This document shows, one piece after another, positions 42,219 to 45,855 of a stretch of DNA of 45,855 nucleotides. The position numbers and the translations under genes are program-made. The stretch's first letter is position 1; every line of letters starts with the position of its first letter. Source of the DNA: Dehalococcoidia bacterium (GTDB lineage: Bacteria; Chloroflexota; Dehalococcoidia; UBA2979); contig WHSU01000025.1 of assembly GCA_009379925.1 (NCBI GenBank), positions 1 through 45,855 on the forward strand, given 5' to 3'. The notes beneath the pieces are model-generated. The model had not been told where the DNA came from and did not search any database. It worked only from the letters and a program-made list of their open reading frames with translations.

Positions 42219-43423
42219 GCCGCAGCCCCTGGCCAGGGGCGCGCGAGCGTGCGCAGCCGATCGGGATCGACGGCGGCGTACGCGGAGGTCGTCGTCATGC
42301 TGTGGTGCCGCAGCACCTGGGTGATGGCCGCCAGGGGTGCACCGGCTCGCAGCATCTCGGTGGCAGCCGTGTGGCGGAGGCGGTGAGGTGAGATGTAGGC
42401 GATCCCGGCGCGGGCACACGCGCGCTGCAGCACCGAGCGGATGGCACCGGTCCCGGCCAGGCCGTGGACCGGCGCGTAGTGGCGCAGGAAGACGCGCCGG
42501 CTGTCGCTCGGGGGCCGCCCGTCGCGCAGGTAGGCAGCGACCGCCGCGCCGACCTCCGCGGGCAGCGGCAGCCGCTCATGATGGCGACCCTTGCCGCGGA
42601 CCACGAAGTCGCCGGCTCTCCAGTCGATATCACCCAGCTCAAGCGCGACGACCTCGCCGCCCCGGAGCCCGAGGCGGGCCAGCAGCACGAGCACGGCGTA
42701 GTCGCGGAGCTCGAGCGGGCGACGACGATCGCAACTGGAGAGCAGACGCCCGACCTGCTCGGGGTCGACCGGGCGGGGCCCGCCCGTATGCCAGCCAGCG
42801 ACCGACAGCACCGCCTGGTCGAGCGCCTCCACGGTGCCGCCCTCCCAGCGCAGGTAGCGGAGCAGCGAGCGCAGGGCTGAGATCGCCTGGCGCGCCGAGG
42901 AAAGCCCGCGCCCGACACAGACCGCTTCGGCGAACTGCGCGACCTGCCCCGCAGTGACGTGCGTGAAGTCCGGTCCGTCACTACCAGCGACGCTCGACTC
43001 GAACAGGCCCGCGATGTGCGCATAGAAGCGGACGGTGCCCTCGACCAGTCCACGCTCGCGCCGCAGGTAGCCTCGGTAGCGTTCGAGGAACAGCAGGGCG
43101 GGATCGGTGGTGGGCGGTGGCTCCGGCTCCGGAACCCCCGACCGACGAAGGAAGGCGAGGAGCGGGTCGAGCGCGCATGGCGTCCGCAGGTTGGCGCGGC
43201 CGGCATCCCGTCGCCGCTGGAAGAACGCTTCGGTGCCAGCCGCCGTCAGCTCACGCAGCCCGAGGTGCTCGTCCTCGAGCCACGCGCTCAACTGCGTAAC
43301 GAGCTGCCGCTGCCTCTTCGCGGCTGACTTCGAGTAGCCCAGACGCGACAGCTCTTGAACGAACCCCGGTACGTACTCAGCGAGCGGCCCACGCACGCTC
43401 GCAGCCGACCTCTTTGGCGACAT
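42215..43423 (-). CDS. ritA: RIT tyrosine recombinase A
   Basis: A 402-residue tyrosine recombinase, first gene of the trio and the longest, with an extra N-terminal region. Domain marks are YVPGFVQELSRLGYSKSAAK at the start, R in ARLGLRGGEVVALEL, box II SPHRLRHTAATEMLRAG, and LRHHSMTTTSAYAAVD with the tyrosine. The ATG at 43423 is chosen because GAGGAGG lies about 6 nt before it; an ATG at 43447 is in frame. The leader up to the right end is about 100 bp and probably holds the element's promoter. Confidence 0.92.
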   Translation of the reverse strand: MSPKRSAASVRGPLAEYVPGFVQELSRLGYSKSAAKRQRQLVTQLSAWLEDEHLGLRELTAAGTEAFFQRRRDAGRANLRTPCALDPLLAFLRRSGVPEPEPPPTTDPALLFLERYRGYLRRERGLVEGTVRFYAHIAGLFESSVAGSDGPDFTHVTAGQVAQFAEAVCVGRGLSSARQAISALRSLLRYLRWEGGTVEALDQAVLSVAGWHTGGPRPVDPEQVGRLLSSCDRRRPLELRDYAVLVLLARLGLRGGEVVALELGDIDWRAGDFVVRGKGRHHERLPLPAEVGAAVAAYLRDGRPPSDSRRVFLRHYAPVHGLAGTGAIRSVLQRACARAGIAYISPHRLRHTAATEMLRAGAPLAAITQVLRHHSMTTTSAYAAVDPDRLRTLARPWPGAAA

Positions 43424-43481
43424 CTCATGCCTCCTCGCCTCCACCACTGGGAGCGAGGAGCATCGGTCAGAGGTCCGCGAG

Positions 43482-43555
43482 TATGCCGATCAGATCATCG
43501 AGAGCCACTCATGGCACCCGGCCGCGATCGGCATAACCGCGCATTCGGCATAAAA
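43482..43555. repeat. Right end of the RIT element: terminal repeat and inner box
   Basis: The terminal repeat (43526-43555) is the exact inverse of the left one and ends GGCATAAAA. It contains two copies of TCGGCATAA (43528-43536 and 43545-43553). A third box in opposite orientation, TATGCCGATC, lies at 43482-43491, mirroring the arrangement at the left end. Confidence 0.85.
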
Positions 43556-43823
43556 GCTGAAGCAGCGCGGAGAATCTCGTTGGCGCGCCGCAGCTCGCGG
43601 TTCTCGCGCTCGAGCACCGACGAGCGGGAGCGCCTCAAGGGCGCGAGCCCGCATCGACTTCAGCCGCCCGCACCACCCAGTGGCGCAGCGTCTCGGCCGT
43701 CATCCCGAACTTCGCGGCGATCGACGTGATCGTCGCCCACTGCGAGGGGTGCTCTGCCTGGTGCTCGAACACCATGCGCACTGCCCGCTCTCGGATCTCC
43801 GCTGGATACCTGCCTCGTGTCAT
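43556..43823 (-). pseudogene. Second IS3-family OrfA, frameshifted and cut by the RIT element
   Basis: The minus strand reads MTRGRYPAEIRERAVRMVFE, TITSIAAKFGMTAETLRHWV and VRAAEVDAG. It then has a stop and a small deletion, and resumes in another frame as VLERENRELRRANEILRAAS and AF. The ATG is at 43823 with GGGATGG upstream, and the element end is probably at 43874, where the minus strand reads TGAATCGCCCCGGGAATG. It stops at the same position as the other IS3 OrfA (after the first F of FF) but is from a different IS3 lineage. Confidence 0.85.
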
Positions 43824-44032
43824 CGCTCCATCCCTCTCAAAGGCTGAAGCCTCCAACATTCCCGGGGCGATTCAATGAGCACCATCGGCAGACCGACCCG
43901 ACGGTTCCTGGGAGCCGCGTGAATAGGGCTCGTAGCCAGGAGGCTCGCCCTTGCTGCGCTGAAACGCTTGCTGATGTCTTTGCCCTACGCGCCTGGCCGA
44001 GCCAGTTGGCTCCGCACTGCGTAAGCAACGCG

Positions 44033-44611
44033 TCAGTGAGCGACCGCCGAACGGAAATAGAAGTCAAGCATCGCGTTCAGCGGTGCTGCGTCCCGCCGCA
44101 ACCGGCTGCGAAGCGCTGCTCCCTCCCAGCAGTCAATCAACAAGCCTGCCATCTCCCGCGGGTCGGAACCGGTTGGGATCTCGCCTCGCTGCCGAGCTTC
44201 CTCGAGGCAGGCCTCCAAGCGTTCGGCGATTCCGGAAAAGCACTCGTCGATCTTGCGCCGGAACACCTCGCTCACGCCGGACAGCTCCTGTCCCAGGCCC
44301 CCGAGGAGGCAGCCCATGTACCCCTCCTCTCGATAGTTCTCCTGTATCAGATGGAAGAACCCACGTACCCGCTCAAGCGGCGGACGCCTTTCATCTCCAA
44401 GACAGGCGTCCAGGCCCGCATGCACGGCCTGCATGTATTGATCGACGACCTGAAGCGCGAAGTCCTCCTTGTCTTTGAAGTGATGATAGAAAGAGCCCTT
44501 CGTGCTTCCCGTGGCCGTAAGCAGCGCCTGGATGCCGACATCGTTGTAGCCATGCTGCAGGAGCATCGGCAGGCCGGCATCGAGCAGGCGCTGCTTGGTG
44601 GAATCCCTCAT
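44033..44611 (-). CDS. TetR-family transcriptional regulator
   Basis: A 192-residue repressor. The HTH is TKQRLLDAGLPMLLQHGYND, then ALLTATGSTKGSFYHHFKDK, the standard TetR pattern (KGSFYHHFxxKE). The C-terminal all-helical ligand domain includes YREEGYMGCLLGGLGQELSG and a GLLIDCWEGAALRSR segment, as in TetR_C members related to AcuR. The ATG at 44611 is preferred over a TTG at 44629. It lies 37 bp after the cupin gene on the same strand. The palindrome at 45064-45085 is its likely operator, so it would repress its own operon. Confidence 0.9.
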   Translation of the reverse strand: MRDSTKQRLLDAGLPMLLQHGYNDVGIQALLTATGSTKGSFYHHFKDKEDFALQVVDQYMQAVHAGLDACLGDERRPPLERVRGFFHLIQENYREEGYMGCLLGGLGQELSGVSEVFRRKIDECFSGIAERLEACLEEARQRGEIPTGSDPREMAGLLIDCWEGAALRSRLRRDAAPLNAMLDFYFRSAVAH

Positions 44612-44648
44612 CGACGTTCTCGGTTGCAATTCAAGGGGAGGACTCTGC

Positions 44649-45035
44649 TTAGGCTCTCACCTTTTCGATCATGTGGTCGATGACCTGGCTGTGTTCGCGC
44701 TCGGGGCTGAACATGACGATCTCCGCGTCGGCGTCGACCTTCACGTTGTGCCCGGGCGGCCAGTAGAACAGGTCATTCGCATCGACCGTCTCACGCACGC
44801 CCCTCGCATCAGTCGTGGTGAGCTGGCCACGCAACACGAAGCCCCAGTGGGGGCACTGGCAGAGGTCGCCTTCCAGTCCCTGGAACAGCGGTGTGGTATC
44901 GACGCCCGCCGAGAGACTGAAATACTCGCCGCTGATCTTGCCGAATCCGCTCCCGTCGCCAAAATCCGTCCTCTGACGGATGACGGCGCCTGGAATCTCC
45001 ATCTTGACCTCCACTTCCTCTTTCGCGAGCCGCAT
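44649..45035 (-). CDS. Cupin-domain protein controlled by the TetR regulator
   Basis: A 128-residue cupin. The sequence EGDLCQCPHWGFVLRGQLTT followed by DANDLFYWPPGHNVKVDAD holds the barrel motifs, with candidate metal ligands in CPHW and PPGHN. It starts at the ATG 45035, about 7 nt after GAGGAGG. The operator palindrome is 29 bp upstream and tetR is downstream, so this protein is the regulated product. It may bind or modify the small ligand that the regulator senses. The substrate is unknown. Confidence 0.82.
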   Translation of the reverse strand: MRLAKEEVEVKMEIPGAVIRQRTDFGDGSGFGKISGEYFSLSAGVDTTPLFQGLEGDLCQCPHWGFVLRGQLTTTDARGVRETVDANDLFYWPPGHNVKVDADAEIVMFSPEREHSQVIDHMIEKVRA

Positions 45036-45063
45036 ATCTTTCCTCCTCGTGCATCATCGACTC

Positions 45064-45085
45064 GACTAGACCGAGCGGTCTAGTC
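45064..45085. promoter_or_regulatory. TetR-type operator palindrome
   Basis: GACTAGACCG and CGGTCTAGTC form perfect 10-bp arms around AG. This sequence class (TAGACCGNNCGGTCTA) is typical of TetR-family operators. It lies 29 bp before the cupin ATG and probably overlaps the promoter of the cupin-tetR operon. Confidence 0.8.
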
Positions 45086-45353
45086 CTGGGGAGGTTACTC
45101 CCTGCGGGAGCGCTGTCAAGGAGGGCGCGTAGGTGCCGGTCTCGATCCTCTGCAAGCGCTCCGCGAGGCAGGGACCTGGCACGGGTACTTCTCCGCGGGG
45201 ATCGCTTCGACGCGGTCTCGGGCTGCCACGGCGCCCTCTTAGTACCGCTCCACAGAGAAGGGTAGCGGAATTGCTGACCGGGTGATCGATAGGGCATAGT
45301 GGGAGAGCGGCGCGGGACCAGTGGAGGTCTCCCCACCGATGCGCGGCCGCAAG
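45086..45353. other. Gene-poor stretch between the TetR operator and IS630 relic
   Basis: No complete gene is seen. The minus strand around 45120-45180 reads AERLQRIETGTYAPSLTAL, which faintly resembles the last helix of XRE regulators (RIExGxYAPSL), but no HTH start is present. The rest probably includes the left end of the IS630 relic. Confidence 0.3.
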
Positions 45354-45715
45354 ATGAGCTTTCGAGTGGTTGTCGAGCGAGGAGCGGGCAGAGCTGGAGC
45401 GCTGGCAGCGCGCGACGACGATGCCGACCGGCCCCGTGCGTCGCCCGCGAGCGATCCTGTTGCTCGCCGACGGCCTGCCCCTCAAGGACGTGGTCGTGCG
45501 CTGCGGCATGACCCCCAAGATCGTGCGCAAGTGGGCGCGGCGCTTCATCGCCGAGCGCCTGCCTGGGTTGGCAGACCGGGACCGCCCGGGACGCAAGCGG
45601 GTCTTTTCCCCCTGAGGTCGCGTTCTACATCACGAAGCTGGCGTGCGAGTTGCCGGCCGAGCGCGGCGTGCCGCTCGCGCTGTGGGACTGCACCGAGCTG
45701 GCGCGCCGGCTAGTC
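45354..45715 (+). pseudogene. IS630-family transposase N-terminal relic
   Basis: The frame begins MSFRV, loses register, and continues LSSEERAELERWQRATTMPT, then ILLLADGLPLKDVVVRCGMT and RKWARRFIAERLPGLADRDR. This is the HTH region of IS630 transposases. An extra C in a C5 run at about 45610-45614 shifts the frame again, after which EVAFYITKLACELPAERGVP and ALWDCTELARRLV follow. The gene is cut at 45716 by the left end of an IS481 element. The DDE catalytic domain is absent. Confidence 0.85.
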
Positions 45716-45855
45716 TGTCCTATCCCCGAGTAGACGCGACACTTCTGTACCGCTGAACGAGGACGGCGGTGCATCCTCCTTCGTGACTTCCACACCACGG
45801 AGAGAGGAGCACCGCCGTTGACGACCGATGATGTCCTGTTTCGCTTCCGTTTGCG
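45716..45855 (+). mobile_element. IS481-family element, left end (runs out of window)
   Basis: The element starts TGTCCTATCCCCGAGTAGAC at 45716, interrupting the IS630 relic. A leader of about 100 bp precedes a TTG start. Its end sequence agrees only partly (about half of 27 positions) with the element end at the left edge of the window, so the two IS481 copies may be different subtypes. Confidence 0.7.
45818..45855 (+). CDS. IS481-family transposase, first codons (3' end outside window)
   Basis: The TTG at 45818 lies 8 nt after GAGGAG and the frame reads MTTDDVLFRFRL up to the window edge. This start resembles many actinobacterial and Chloroflexota IS481-type transposases. Only 12 codons are visible, so family assignment depends on this start and the element end upstream. 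Confidence 0.6.
   Translation, partial: MTTDDVLFRFRL

Larger units (their letters stand above)
40214..43555 (-). mobile_element. RIT element (recombinase in trio), 3,342 bp
   Basis: Three consecutive minus-strand tyrosine recombinase genes, each overlapping the next by 4 bp, are bounded by 30-bp perfect inverted repeats (40214-40243 and 43526-43555). This is the definition of a RIT element, where three different recombinases act together by an incompletely known mechanism. It carries no other gene. All three frames are intact, so it may be active. The flanks are two different IS3 orfA genes facing inward. Confidence 0.93.

Noticed and set aside
45120..45200. Possible XRE regulator remnant on the minus strand
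   Set aside because: Only one helix-like segment matches and no HTH recognition helix is found.

Overview
The window is a GC-rich bacterial chromosome segment in two parts: a compact housekeeping half (about 185-26,160) and a half built largely from nested mobile elements (about 26,160-45,855). The organism is most likely a member of Chloroflexota, perhaps near Thermomicrobia. This is an inference from high GC, many GTG/TTG starts, the GTTxWG form of the GpsA Rossmann motif, and the der-plsY-gpsA order. No rRNA or other phylogenetic marker is present to prove it.

Housekeeping half. Nine minus-strand genes, mostly joined by 4-bp stop/start overlaps, run argF - cdaA - YbbR/CdaR - der - plsY - gpsA - HEAT protein - Nudix - GNAT. 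They link c-di-AMP synthesis, ribosome assembly and the first steps of phospholipid synthesis. Divergent from argF, across a perfect 12-bp hairpin, are comEA and comEC (DNA uptake). There follow a cupin, rph, a methyltransferase, a small Cas2/SinR-like protein, a HIT protein, a DUF1015 protein, a Pmp3-type membrane peptide, an aminotransferase-serA pair, an EAL/HDOD protein, selA-mutS2, a TauE/SafE exporter, a histidine phosphatase, a CoA-type Nudix hydrolase and a CAT-anticodon tRNA. Two genes (DUF1015 and mutS2) appear to start at non-canonical codons (ATC and CTG), each 6 nt after a good ribosome binding site.

Mobile half. A tyrosine integrase abuts the tRNA and its stop codon lies inside the tRNA gene; a HigB/HigA-like toxin-antitoxin pair follows. 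A group II intron (proposed 29,229-33,583) is split in its reverse transcriptase gene by a 2,263-bp element (30,067-32,329). That element carries a large serine recombinase, a HTH/ribbon-helix-helix protein and a small coupled ORF. It has 26-bp inverted ends and a 2-bp AC duplication, and removing it restores the RT frame exactly. Beside the intron lie an IS256 relic, an IS110 relic with a likely bridge-RNA leader, an IS3 fragment and a flavoprotein fragment.

An intact metabolic island then appears: a TPP riboswitch followed by thiY-thiX-thiZ-tenA, a pathway for salvaging thiamin breakdown products. After it comes a RIT (recombinase-in-trio) element (40,214-43,555) with 30-bp perfect inverted ends. 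It is flanked on each side by the first part of a different IS3 orfA, each cut at the same point. A cupin-TetR operon with a palindromic operator, a broken IS630 and the left end of an IS481 element close the window; the window also begins inside an IS481-family transposase.

The most notable discovery candidates are the minimal serine-recombinase element, whose recombinase frame stays open across its own attachment site, and the RIT element joining two IS3 heads. Both use conserved coding motifs of other mobile elements as insertion sites.
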